From contig JAKBAU010000180.1 of NCBI GenBank assembly GCA_021808875.1, positions 1-7,383 on the forward strand: a stretch of DNA of 7,383 nucleotides. The letters run 5' to 3'. Positions 1-6,261 of the stretch are shown in pieces; the stretch's first letter is position 1, and each line of letters starts with the position of its first letter. Source of the DNA: Pseudomonadota bacterium. Lineage in GTDB: Bacteria > Pseudomonadota > Alphaproteobacteria > Micropepsales > Micropepsaceae. The notes beneath the pieces were generated by a model. That model was not told the DNA's origin. It made no database searches and saw only the letters and a program-made list of their open reading frames with translations. Both the position numbers and the translations under genes were made by a program.

Positions 1-93
1 CTGGTCGCTTTGTCTGTGGGCAAGGGCTGTCAATTGAAGACGGAGTGCCTCGCCGTCGATCAAGCTTGACTCAGCCAAAGGGCTTGGGGTCAC
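1..93 (-). CDS. N-terminal fragment of a leftward gene, cut by the window edge
   Basis: Read leftward from a GTG at 93-91, the frame stays open to base 1 and gives 31 residues beginning MTPSPLAESS and continuing with LIDGEALRLQLTALA. Only a weak GGA lies upstream of the GTG. The composition is protein-like, with alternating Leu/Ala typical of an amphipathic helix. The opening resembles, from memory only, the N-terminus of alphaproteobacterial PII uridylyltransferase (GlnD), which often begins with an Ile-Ile-Asp/Asn stretch and a leucine-rich helix. Thirty-one residues are too few to assign a family, so no symbol is given. The gene would be divergent from the alcohol dehydrogenase, with 67 bases between the starts. 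A competing reading is the end of a rightward gene: frame 1 is open to a TGA at 67-69, but its 22 residues look less convincing. Confidence 0.35.
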   Translation of the reverse strand, partial: MTPSPLAESSLIDGEALRLQLTALAHRQSDQ

Positions 94-99
94 GGTGAT

Positions 100-128
100 T
101 TTCCACGCTGGTCATACCCGCATACAAT
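100..128 (+). promoter_or_regulatory. Candidate sigma70-type promoter of the alcohol dehydrogenase gene
   Basis: A TTTCCA (100-105, four of six matches to TTGACA) and a TACAAT (123-128, five of six matches to TATAAT) are separated by 17 bases. Transcription would start near 135, leaving a leader of about 26 bases before the ATG at 161. If real, it rules out the longer open frame that begins with a GTG at 95. This rests on pattern matching alone. Confidence 0.4.
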
Positions 129-160
129 GCCCACTGCGCCGTCAAGGCAAGGAGGCGGTC

Positions 161-1144
161 ATGCGCGCCATGCGTTTTGAAGCGGTCGGCAAGCCCCTGC
201 ATCTGCAGGAGTGTCCGACGCCCGTTCCCGACACCATGCAGGTCCTGGTCAAGGTTTCGGCCTGCGCGGTCTGCCGGACCGATCTACACGTCGTCGATGG
301 CGAGCTTGCAGAGCCCAAACTGCCATTGATCCCAGGTCATGAGATTATCGGCCATATCGCGGCCTTGGGGCCTGGCGTGAAGGATTTTGTTCTCGGTGAG
401 CGTGTCGGCATTGCCTGGCTGGGCTGGAGCTGCGGGCGCTGCGATTTCTGCCGGCGCGGTGAGGAAAACCTGTGTCCCTCTGCGCGCTTTACCGGCTATC
501 AGCTTGATGGTGGCTTTGCCACGCATGTGTTGGCCGACGCGCGCTATGTTTTTGCCCTACCGGCTGGCTATTCGGATCAGGAGGCTGCGCCCCTGATGTG
601 TGCGGGTCTGATCGGTTATCGTAGTCTGAAGATGGCCGGCAGCGGGACGCGGCTGGGGCTTTATGGCTTTGGTGCGGCCGCGCACATCGCCATCCAGGTC
701 GCACGGAGTCGTGGGCAGGAGGTTTATGCTTTCGTCAGGCCCGGCGATAAGGCGGCGCAGAGTTTTGCGCGCGAAATGGGGGCGGTATGGGCTCAAGGCT
801 CGGATGAACCTGCTCCAGTTGCGCTTGACGCAGCGATCGTGTTTGCACCGGTTGGGGCACTCGTGCCGATGGCGCTGCGCGCAGTGCGTCCGGGCGGTCG
901 GGTGATCTGTGGCGGCATCCACATGAGCGATATTCCGGGCTTTCCCTATGCCATCTTGTGGGGCGAGCGCAGCGTGACCTCGGTTGCAAATCTGACGCGG
1001 GCGGACGCCGAGGAATTTCTGGCGCTGGCGGGACAGATCAAGATCCGCACCCACACCATCGCCTATCGCCTTGATGAGGCCAATGCTGCGCTGGATGATC
1101 TGCGGTGTGGGCGGGTCAATGGCGCTGCGGTGTTGCTCCCCTAG
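161..1144 (+). CDS. Zinc-binding alcohol dehydrogenase, MDR family
   Basis: This is a 327-residue medium-chain dehydrogenase that should interconvert an alcohol and an aldehyde or ketone using NAD(P)+ in the cytoplasm. The GroES-like catalytic domain carries C38 (in CRTDLH), H60 (in PGHE) and C147 as likely catalytic zinc ligands. C91, C94, C97 and C105 form the classic structural zinc lobe. The Rossmann part begins near residue 164, with GLYGFGAAAH in place of the textbook GxGxxG. The sequence closely follows the bacterial zinc-binding ADH family described by TIGR02822 (recognised from memory). The ATG at 161 was chosen because AAGGAGG (149-155) lies five bases before it and a candidate promoter overlaps the 5' end of the longer open frame; an in-frame ATG at 170 is possible. 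The gene stands alone and its stop overlaps that of the convergent cutA. The substrate cannot be read from the sequence. Confidence 0.95.
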   Translation: MRAMRFEAVGKPLHLQECPTPVPDTMQVLVKVSACAVCRTDLHVVDGELAEPKLPLIPGHEIIGHIAALGPGVKDFVLGERVGIAWLGWSCGRCDFCRRGEENLCPSARFTGYQLDGGFATHVLADARYVFALPAGYSDQEAAPLMCAGLIGYRSLKMAGSGTRLGLYGFGAAAHIAIQVARSRGQEVYAFVRPGDKAAQSFAREMGAVWAQGSDEPAPVALDAAIVFAPVGALVPMALRAVRPGGRVICGGIHMSDIPGFPYAILWGERSVTSVANLTRADAEEFLALAGQIKIRTHTIAYRLDEANAALDDLRCGRVNGAAVLLP

Positions 1145-1467
1145 GGCGATGTCTGCGCGCGCAGCCACGCCAGATAGTCGGGATCGCCACCCTGCACTGC
1201 AAGGGTCAGAAAGCAGGGGGTGGTGTAGGGGTGTGCGGCGCGTGCCGCGGCAATGGCGGCATCGGCAAGGCTCTTGCGGGTTTTTATCAGAACCGCAACC
1301 TCTTCATCGCAGCTGAGCTTGCCATCCCACTCATAGACTGAGGTCATGGGGGCAGAGATGTTGACGCAGGCTGCGAGGCGGGAGCTGACGAGATCTTGAC
1401 AGACCTTGAGGGCGCTGCCCCGATCCGGAAAGGTCGAATAGACGAGCACGAATTCTGACGCCGGCAT
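1141..1467 (-). CDS. cutA: CutA-family divalent cation tolerance protein
   Basis: The product is 108 residues, the usual size for CutA, a small trimeric ferredoxin-like-fold protein linked to divalent metal (copper) tolerance; its molecular role is still debated. Family signatures are present in order: LVYSTFPD (8-15), the LAACVNI strand (31-37), SVYEWDGKL (43-51), EEVAVLIKT (55-63), HPYTTP (79-84) and GDPDYLAWL (94-102). The glutamate that usually follows HPYxxP is a cysteine here (C85). The ATG at 1467 is preferred because AGGA (1479-1476) lies eight bases upstream; an in-frame ATG three codons earlier (1476) has no comparable site. The stop TAG occupies 1143-1141 and overlaps the stop of the alcohol dehydrogenase. 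The gene lies downstream of the cold shock gene on the same strand, with a strong hairpin between them, so it may depend on read-through or on its own weak promoter. Confidence 0.93.
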   Translation of the reverse strand: MPASEFVLVYSTFPDRGSALKVCQDLVSSRLAACVNISAPMTSVYEWDGKLSCDEEVAVLIKTRKSLADAAIAAARAAHPYTTPCFLTLAVQGGDPDYLAWLRAQTSP

Positions 1468-1496
1468 TTCCAACATCCTAAATGCGAGGCGTGAAG

Positions 1497-1531
1497 GAAC
1501 GGCGCAGGAAAGCTCGCCTCCTGCGCCGTTC
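1497..1531 (-). terminator. Strong hairpin after the cold shock gene, probable terminator
   Basis: A perfect 13-base-pair stem (1497-1509 with 1519-1531) encloses a nine-base loop, 24 bases past the csp stop codon. The stem is GC-rich, as expected for an intrinsic terminator, but the tail on the minus strand (CTTCACGCC) is only mildly T-rich. Termination may therefore be partial, or the hairpin may protect the 3' end of the short csp mRNA. It ends 18 bases before the cutA ATTATG-distal in-frame ATG at 1476, so read-through could feed cutA. Confidence 0.6.
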
Positions 1532-1555
1532 GCCGAACCGATCTGGATGCAGATC

Positions 1556-1762
1556 TTAGACCAGCTTCAGATTCACCGCCTTGGGGCCGCGCTTATCTGC
1601 TTCGATGTCGAAACTGACGCGCTGACCTTCATTAAGGCCACGCAGTCCGGCTGCCTGCACCGCGGTGACGTGGACAAACACGTCTTTGCCGCCGCCTTCC
1701 GGGGCGATGAAGCCGAAGCCCTTAGTGGTGTTGAAGAATTTGACCTGACCTGTGGTCGACAT
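1556..1762 (-). CDS. CspA-family cold shock protein
   Basis: This 68-residue protein is a single cold shock domain, which binds single-stranded RNA and DNA and acts as an RNA chaperone in the cytoplasm. The RNP1 motif KGFGFI is at 14-19 and RNP2 VFVHV at 28-32, with the aromatic residues F16, F18, F29 and H31 in place for base stacking. The start GTGFVK-like opening of E. coli CspA corresponds here to TGQVKFFN (4-11). The ATG at 1762 is preceded by AGGAG (1775-1771) at eight bases. The gene has an apparent leader of about 190 bases with a good promoter at its far end, and the leader contains a complement of the ribosome binding site. Both features match post-transcriptional control known for cspA-type genes. 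It ends with TAA followed by a strong hairpin, so it is probably a single-gene transcript. Whether it is cold-induced or constitutive cannot be told from the protein. Confidence 0.96.
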   Translation of the reverse strand: MSTTGQVKFFNTTKGFGFIAPEGGGKDVFVHVTAVQAAGLRGLNEGQRVSFDIEADKRGPKAVNLKLV

Positions 1763-1954
1763 CGTGTACTCTCCTGAAAGAAAAGAAATTGGCCGTCAAG
1801 ACACCATGTCCAAGCCGACCGTCAATTCCGCGTCTGTCTTTCAGGAAAAGCGTCGTAGTCACTCCAAGCCGTCTGTACCAACCCCTGCTTCCCGCTGGTC
1901 GGTCATTCGCTGGACGCGCATGAAACTTTCTTTTGAGGCTCGCGCGGCCTTAAC
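1763..1954 (-). promoter_or_regulatory. Long csp leader with possible ribosome-binding-site sequestering helix
   Basis: Between the predicted transcription start (about 1954) and the csp ATG lie about 190 non-coding bases. On the minus strand the segment TTTTCCTGAAAGA (1849-1837) can pair with TCTTTCAGGAGAG (1781-1769), which includes the whole Shine-Dalgarno sequence. This gives 13 consecutive pairs (11 Watson-Crick, two G-U) around a 55-base loop. A direct repeat TTGACGGTC / TTGACGGCC also lies within the loop. No convincing small gene is seen here. The pairing is visible in the sequence; its role as a temperature or ribosome switch is inference by analogy with the structured leader of E. 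coli cspA. Confidence 0.5.
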
Positions 1955-1960
1955 CTTAAA

Positions 1961-1989
1961 ACTATAGGGCCACTTGCCGCAGTTGTCCA
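1961..1989 (-). promoter_or_regulatory. Candidate sigma70-type promoter of the cold shock gene
   Basis: On the minus strand TGGACA (1989-1984) and TATAGT (1966-1961) are separated by exactly 17 bases, each matching its consensus at five of six positions. Transcription would start near 1954. A perfect ten-base palindrome, CCCCTAGGGG (2004-2013), lies just upstream and might be a protein-binding site. Confidence 0.6.
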
Positions 1990-2108
1990 CATGCCGTCCA
2001 TATCCCCTAGGGGCAGTTGGCGGCTGGTTTGGCCAGCGCCGCCGCCATGAGGCCGCCACAGTAATATCCCACGGTCACAGCAAGGAGCTGATTTGGGGGG
2101 AGGATCTC
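1990..2108. other. Intergenic region between the divergent csp and secreted-protein genes
   Basis: This stretch holds the palindrome CCCCTAGGGG (2004-2013) and a GC-rich imperfect hairpin (2019-2027 with 2033-2043, a two-base bulge). A TAATAT at 2062-2067 could be a -10 element for the rightward gene but has no credible -35 partner. No gene is seen. Confidence 0.4.
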
Positions 2109-2534
2109 ATGGCCCGCTTTTTGCTCGCTTCCGCGTTATGGGCCGTTTGGGCGCTTTGGGCGCTTCCGGTCCAAGCCGCATCGATGGCAGTTGATGAGCC
2201 GGTGGTCCTGGCCCATGCCATTACCGCGGTTTGTGCCGGGATTGGAGAGTCGCAGGATGATCCGCGCTGGGCGGCGTATCCAGTGCGGATTGAATTTGCC
2301 AATGCGGCCAATCAATACATCGCTGGCGTCGATCTCACGCTCAAGCAGGGCCGAAGGGATCTGGCCCGTCTCAGCTGTTCGGGGGCCTGGCTCCTCTTCC
2401 AGCTTCCCAGCGGCAGATACGAGGTGTCGGCCAGGCGACAAGACGCGCCCCAGGCCGCCCCGGCCAGCGCTGCCTTCTCGCCCCCTGCCAAGGGGCAGAA
2501 GCGGGTGGTCCTCATCTTCAAAAACAAATCCTAG
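2109..2534 (+). CDS. Secreted protein with carboxypeptidase-regulatory/transthyretin-like features
   Basis: The 141-residue product starts with a clear Sec signal peptide: R3, a hydrophobic core rich in Ala, Leu and Trp (5-19) and a VQA site suggesting cleavage after A23, so it should act in the periplasm or outside the cell. The mature part contains GIGESQDDPR (44-53), YPVRIEFANA (57-66), YIAGVDLTL (70-78) and LLFQLPSGRYEVSA (95-108). The last segment resembles the prealbumin-like fold of carboxypeptidase regulatory domains, where a Pro-x-Gly-x-Tyr turn precedes the final strands. Proteins of this pattern are common as small uncharacterised secreted proteins in Proteobacteria. C42 and C90 could form a disulfide. 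The ATG at 2109 was chosen because GGGGGGAGG (2095-2103) lies five bases before it and the signal peptide begins there; the open frame extends upstream to an ATG at 1974, but those residues would bury the signal. No enzymatic motif is visible. Function is unknown. Confidence 0.85.
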   Translation: MARFLLASALWAVWALWALPVQAASMAVDEPVVLAHAITAVCAGIGESQDDPRWAAYPVRIEFANAANQYIAGVDLTLKQGRRDLARLSCSGAWLLFQLPSGRYEVSARRQDAPQAAPASAAFSPPAKGQKRVVLIFKNKS

Positions 2535-2555
2535 AGGGAAGCGAGGGGACAGGCG

Positions 2556-2582
2556 TCCGGTGTGTTTCCCGGATTTGTTTCT
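2556..2582 (+). terminator. Weak candidate terminator after the secreted-protein gene
   Basis: A five-base-pair stem TCCGG/CCGGA (2556-2560 with 2569-2573) with an eight-base loop is followed by TTTGTTTCT. The T-rich tail is suggestive, but the stem is short. It lies 21 bases after the stop codon. Confidence 0.35.
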
Positions 2583-2610
2583 GTGATGCGGGGCGTGCGG
2601 CGCTAGGGGT

Positions 2611-2640
2611 GCGGGCTTGCTGTGGACATTGGCAACCCGC
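2611..2640. repeat. Imperfect inverted repeat ahead of the DUF1330 gene
   Basis: GCGGGCTTGC (2611-2620) pairs with GCAACCCGC (2632-2640) as nine base pairs with one bulged C, around an 11-base loop. It ends 39 bases before the ATG at 2680 and has no T-run after it, so it looks more like a leader hairpin or operator than a terminator. A poor promoter match (TTGCTG 2617-2622, CATTGT 2641-2646, 18 bases apart) overlaps it. Confidence 0.35.
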
Positions 2641-2679
2641 CATTGTGGTCTCAGTCCCAATTCTTTGGCGAGGAGAGTC

Positions 2680-3117
2680 ATGACCGGATCCATCGATCCC
2701 ACCCGTGCGCAATTTGACGCCTTCAAGGCGCTGCCGCGCGATACCCCCATTCAGATGCTCAATCTGATCCGGCTGAATAAGGACGCCAGATATCCTGTCG
2801 GCCATCCCAATCACGGCAAAGGAATGTCCGGACTTGAGGCCTACCGTGCCTATGGACGCACCACGGCCCACATCTTCGAGCGTGTCGGCGGGCACCAGGT
2901 TTGGGTCGGCCGTCCCATGACCGTCCTGACCGGCCCCCAAGACGAACGCTGGGATATCGCCTTCATTGCCGCCTATCCCAGCGCGGGTGCGTTTCTCGCC
3001 ATGGTCACCGATCCTGAATATCGCGAACTCGTCAAACACCGCCAAGCCGCGGTGGAGGACAGCCGACTGATCCGCCTTGCTCCCGTGGACGCGGTTGGGG
3101 AAGGATTTGGCGAATAG
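2680..3117 (+). CDS. DUF1330 domain-containing protein
   Basis: The product is a 145-residue soluble protein without a signal peptide. It shows the dimeric alpha-beta-barrel pattern of the DUF1330 family: an N-terminal strand PIQMLNLIR (23-31), GLEAYRAYGR (51-60), IFERVGGHQVWVG (65-77) and the typical ERWDIAFIAAYPSAGAFLAM (89-108), followed by DPEYRELVKHRQAAVEDSRLI. The family is uncharacterised; related ferredoxin-like dimeric barrels include monooxygenases and dehydratases, but no catalytic role should be claimed here. The ATG at 2680 was chosen because GAGGAG (2670-2675) lies four bases before it and homology begins shortly after; the open frame continues upstream to 2617 with residues that do not look conserved. 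The gene is convergent with the RraB-like gene, with 17 bases between the stops. It may be transcribed alone or by read-through from the secreted-protein gene 145 bases upstream. Confidence 0.88.
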   Translation: MTGSIDPTRAQFDAFKALPRDTPIQMLNLIRLNKDARYPVGHPNHGKGMSGLEAYRAYGRTTAHIFERVGGHQVWVGRPMTVLTGPQDERWDIAFIAAYPSAGAFLAMVTDPEYRELVKHRQAAVEDSRLIRLAPVDAVGEGFGE

Positions 3118-3134
3118 GACAAGGATCAGCTTGA

Positions 3135-3476
3135 TCAGGCGAGGATCCGGGTCTCCCAACCATCATAGTCGCCGCCCGATTCCTCGGCGAGGTCGTAAAG
3201 CAGGAGCGTAACCTGCTCCATGGCCTCGTCGCTTGGGACATCGCGGTGATAGAGCTGGGCGCCAAAGCCCTGCCAGGGACCGGTAGGCTCAGAGGTACCG
3301 CGCAGCCGAAATCCTGCTCTGATGCCGGCTTCGACGAAGCTGGCACGGGTCTCCGGTGTAGGAAAATAGGCCCAGTGATCGATTTCGCGCACAATAGTTC
3401 GCGCATCGCCCCGCGCCGCCAGTCGCTCGCACAGGTCGCGGCTTGCTGCTTTTTGCAGTTCGCGGTCCGACAGCAT
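3135..3476 (-). CDS. RraB-like regulator of RNase E activity
   Basis: The 113-residue product resembles the ribonuclease E inhibitor RraB family (PF06877, recognised from memory). In E. coli, RraB binds RNase E and changes which mRNAs the degradosome cuts. Recognisable parts are the N-terminal helix with LCERLAARGD (15-24), the central EIDHWAYFPT strand (31-40), FVEAGIRAGFRLRG (47-60), and the acidic C-terminal ESGGDYDGWET (99-109), in which the DGW motif is characteristic. The ATG at 3476 is supported by GGAG (3488-3485) eight bases upstream. The frame is open further upstream, to 3773 inside the uvrB 3' end, but those residues are Arg-rich and not protein-like. The gene lies 232 bases downstream of uvrB on the same strand, so a shared transcript is possible. 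In E. coli rraB is not near uvrB. Regulation of RNase E in this organism is inferred from family only. Confidence 0.82.
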   Translation of the reverse strand: MLSDRELQKAASRDLCERLAARGDARTIVREIDHWAYFPTPETRASFVEAGIRAGFRLRGTSEPTGPWQGFGAQLYHRDVPSDEAMEQVTLLLYDLAEESGGDYDGWETRILA

Positions 3477-3708
3477 CAAACCCGCTCCATACCAGATCTT
3501 ATCCTTGTGATTCGTGAGGTAAGTCCACAATGGGGATGTTCGATGACAGGCGCAATGCGCTTTCGTGGTAAACGGGGATGCTTGTTGGCGCACGCCTAGA
3601 TATAGGGCTCTGTTTCTCACGCAGCGGTACGACTGGTGTTGCGGAGACGAACGGCGCAGCAGCGTGGCGCGCCTCTTTGGTGTCGCGCCAGCGCGGACAT
3701 GGTTAAGC
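3477..3708. other. Gap between uvrB and the RraB-like gene
   Basis: I see no gene in these 232 bases. An inverted repeat TGGCGCG/CGCGCCA (3665-3671 with 3684-3690, 12-base loop) lies 19 to 44 bases after the uvrB stop and could be a weak terminator or mRNA 3'-end stabiliser; it lacks a T-run on the minus strand. A TATATC on the minus strand near 3601-3606 could be a -10 element for the RraB-like gene, but no matching -35 is evident. Confidence 0.3.
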
Positions 3709-6102
3709 TTAGCGCGCGCGGCTGCCGAACGTTTTCGGCGGGTTTGGCCGTCCGACTCGCTTGGCCGTTCCACGCCTGCTCTTCGGCTTACCGCGGTCTG
3801 CCTTCAGGGCCCTGTCTTCCGCGTCGTCGACAGCGCTTTGGCGGGCAAAGGGATCATCGGCAATGGCCAGGTCAACCGCCTGCAGGCGTTTGATCTCATC
3901 ACGCAACCGCGCGGCGGTCTCGAATTCGAGGTCGGCTGCGGCCTCAAGCATTTTCCGTTCCAGATCTCCGATATGGGCGCGCAGATTGTGGCCAATGAAG
4001 GCGCCATCTTCCGCACTGACACCGGCATCGACTGTGACATGGTCACGCTCATACATCGAGCCCATGATGTCGCCGATCTTCTTCTTGATGCTGGCAGGTG
4101 TAATGCCGTGTTCCGCGTTGAACATCATTTGCTTGGCCCGGCGCCGGTCGGTCTCGGCCATGGCCCGCGCCATCGAGCGGGTGATGGTGTCGGCATAGAG
4201 GATCACCTTGCCATCGACATTGCGGGCGGCCCGACCGATGGTCTGGATCAGCGACGTTTCGCTGCGCAGAAAGCCTTCCTTGTCAGCGTCGAGGATCGCC
4301 ACCAGGGCGCATTCGGGAATGTCGAGCCCCTCGCGCAGCAGGTTGATGCCGATGAGGACGTCGAACGCACCCAAACGCAGGTCGCGGATGATCTCGATGC
4401 GCTCCAGGGTCTCGACGTCAGAGTGCATGTAGCGCACGCGTATTCCCTGTTCGTGCATGTATTCGGTGAGATCTTCCGCCATTTTTTTGGTCAGAGTGGT
4501 GACCAGGGTGCGATATCCCTGGGCAGCGGCGGTGCGGCATTCGGCGATGAGATCATCGACCTGGGTCTCGATCGGACGTACTTCAACGGGAGGATCGATG
4601 AGACCGGTGGGCCGGATCACCTGCTCGACGAAAACCCCGCCAGCGCGTTCGATTTCGAACGGGCCAGGTGTGGCCGAGACATAGACGGTCTGCGGGCGCA
4701 TCGCGTCCCACTCCTCGAATTTGAGTGGGCGATTGTCGATGCACGAGGGCAGGCGGAAGCCGTACTCTGAAAGCGTGTATTTGCGCCGATAGTCGCCCCG
4801 ATACATGGCGCCGATCTGGGGCACGGTGACATGACTTTCGTCGCAGAAGACGAGGGCGTCATCTGGCAGATATTCGAACAGGGTTGGCGGTGGCTCTCCG
4901 GGCTTGCGGCCGGTGAGCCAGCGCGAATAGTTTTCGATGCCAGCGCAGGAGCCTGTGGCTTCGATCATTTCGAGATCGAACTGGGTGCGCTGTTCCAGGC
5001 GCTGGGCTTCCAGGAGTTTGCCCTCGGCACGAAATTGCGCAAGCCGTTCGATGAGTTCCTGCTGGATGCCCTTGATGGCCTGGGCCAGCGTTGGGCGCGG
5101 TGTCACGTAGTGAGAGTTCGCGTAGATCTTGATGCTGTCGAGGGTGCCAGCCTTTTTCCCGGTCAACGGATCGAATTCGGCGATGGACTCCACCTCGTCA
5201 CCGAACAGTTCGATGCGCCAGGCGCGATCTTCATAGTGCGCCGGGAAGAGATCGATGGTATCGCCACGCACGCGAAAACTGCCGCGGACAAAATTCTCGT
5301 CGTTGCGCCGGTACTGGAGCGCAGAAAGGTCCCGCATCAGGGCGCTGCGATCAAGGCGCTTGCCTTGGGAGACGGTGAGTGCGGTGCCGGAATAGGTTTC
5401 CACCGAGCCAATACCGTAAATGCAGGAAACCGATGCGACGATGATGACATCATCACGCTCGAGAATGGCGCGCGTTGCCGAATGGCGCATGCGGTCGATC
5501 TCTTCGTTGATCGACGAATCCTTCTCGATATAGGTGTCAGTGCGGGGGATGTAGGCCTCGGGCTGATAGTAGTCGTAATAAGAGACGAAATACTCAACGG
5601 CATTTTCAGGAAAGAAGGATTTGAACTCGGTGTAGAGCTGGGCAGCGAGCGTTTTGTTGTGGGCCAGGATCAGCGCCGGTCGCTGCAGCGTCTCGATGAC
5701 CTTCGCCATGGTAAACGTCTTGCCCGAACCTGTGACCCCGAGCAGGACCTGATCGCGCTCGAGGGCCTTGGTGCCACTGACCAGTTCACGAATGGCCAGA
5801 GGCTGATCACCCGCCGGTTCGTATTCGCTGACGAGCTTGAATCTCTTGCCGCCTTCGCTCTTTTGCGGCCGGGCCGGACGATGGGGGACAAAGCCCGCCA
5901 TTTCGGCGCCGCTTGTGCCATGAAGCGGCAGCTGGCCGATGACCTCGAACTGCGGGCTGTCATGGGCGCCACCATCTGCAAGCGGTGAAGCCTTGGCACC
6001 GGCTGTTGGGGATGGGTTCTGTGCGGCGCTGGACTTCGCCCGCTGGGACTTGGGCGTCCTGCGGCCCAGGGGACGGGGAACCTCTCCGTTATTGTGTGCC
6101 AT
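3709..6102 (-). CDS. uvrB: Excinuclease ABC subunit UvrB
   Basis: UvrB is the damage-verifying, DNA-bound ATPase of nucleotide excision repair; it receives DNA from UvrA and recruits UvrC for incision. From the chosen start the protein has 797 residues. Homology begins near 87 ([18 protein letters not shown]). Walker A GVTGSGKT is at 122-129 and the tyrosine-rich beta-hairpin that clamps DNA at 171-186 ([16 protein letters not shown]). Also present are Walker B DESH (421-424), helicase motif V near [13 protein letters not shown] (585-597), motif [10 protein letters not shown] (620-627) and a C-terminal UVR motif for UvrC contact (about 710-742). Extra parts compared with the usual 660-720 residues are an 86-residue Pro/Ala/Ser-rich N-terminal extension and a 50-residue tail ending in basic, Arg/Lys/Pro-rich sequence. 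The start is uncertain: ATGs at 6102, 6135 and 6282 are all in frame and none has a good Shine-Dalgarno. I prefer 6102 because upstream codons include rare AGG/AGA and a candidate promoter overlaps 6135. Confidence 0.97.
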   Translation of the reverse strand: MAHNNGEVPRPLGRRTPKSQRAKSSAAQNPSPTAGAKASPLADGGAHDSPQFEVIGQLPLHGTSGAEMAGFVPHRPARPQKSEGGKRFKLVSEYEPAGDQPLAIRELVSGTKALERDQVLLGVTGSGKTFTMAKVIETLQRPALILAHNKTLAAQLYTEFKSFFPENAVEYFVSYYDYYQPEAYIPRTDTYIEKDSSINEEIDRMRHSATRAILERDDVIIVASVSCIYGIGSVETYSGTALTVSQGKRLDRSALMRDLSALQYRRNDENFVRGSFRVRGDTIDLFPAHYEDRAWRIELFGDEVESIAEFDPLTGKKAGTLDSIKIYANSHYVTPRPTLAQAIKGIQQELIERLAQFRAEGKLLEAQRLEQRTQFDLEMIEATGSCAGIENYSRWLTGRKPGEPPPTLFEYLPDDALVFCDESHVTVPQIGAMYRGDYRRKYTLSEYGFRLPSCIDNRPLKFEEWDAMRPQTVYVSATPGPFEIERAGGVFVEQVIRPTGLIDPPVEVRPIETQVDDLIAECRTAAAQGYRTLVTTLTKKMAEDLTEYMHEQGIRVRYMHSDVETLERIEIIRDLRLGAFDVLIGINLLREGLDIPECALVAILDADKEGFLRSETSLIQTIGRAARNVDGKVILYADTITRSMARAMAETDRRRAKQMMFNAEHGITPASIKKKIGDIMGSMYERDHVTVDAGVSAEDGAFIGHNLRAHIGDLERKMLEAAADLEFETAARLRDEIKRLQAVDLAIADDPFARQSAVDDAEDRALKADRGKPKSRRGTAKRVGRPNPPKTFGSRAR

Positions 6103-6133
6103 CGCCGTTACTGTCGCATGCTTGGGGGGGTGC

Positions 6134-6162
6134 ATAGAAGCGGGGGCGAGGATCGCTGGCAA
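6134..6162 (-). promoter_or_regulatory. Weak candidate promoter of uvrB
   Basis: On the minus strand TTGCCA (6162-6157, five of six consensus matches) is followed after 17 bases by TTCTAT (6139-6134, three of six). Transcription would begin near 6127, about 25 bases before the ATG at 6102. No alphaproteobacterial LexA box of the GTTC-N7-GTTC type was found between 6100 and 6400, so SOS control is not supported by what I can see. Confidence 0.25.
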
Positions 6163-6261
6163 GCCTTGCTCCCGCTCTGAGAGGATATTGGTGCGGGTGG
6201 TCCTTGTGGCCACCCCTCTGGTTGCGGCGCGGCGGATTTTTTGCAGCAGAGGGCCATCACA

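Noticed and set aside
557..1168. Leftward open frame of 203 codons over the alcohol dehydrogenase
   Set aside because: It overlaps a clear dehydrogenase and also the end of cutA, and its Arg/His/Pro-rich sequence is not protein-like.
3124..3136. GATCA/TGATC hairpin between the convergent DUF1330 and RraB-like genes
   Set aside because: Only five pairs, three-base loop, no T-run, and it overlaps the RraB-like stop codon; too weak to call a terminator.
2136..3159. Leftward open frames over the secreted-protein and DUF1330 genes
   Set aside because: They are antisense to two genes with good ribosome binding sites, and their translations show no domains or conserved motifs.
3565..4770. Rightward open frame of 401 codons opposite the uvrB 3' half
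   Set aside because: It lies wholly antisense to conserved UvrB motifs, has no ribosome binding site, and its sequence mirrors UvrB codon structure. Long antisense frames are common in GC-rich genes.
4831..5988. Rightward open frame of 385 codons opposite the uvrB 5' half
   Set aside because: It is also antisense to the UvrB core, with no start signal and no recognisable domain; an effect of GC-rich codon bias.
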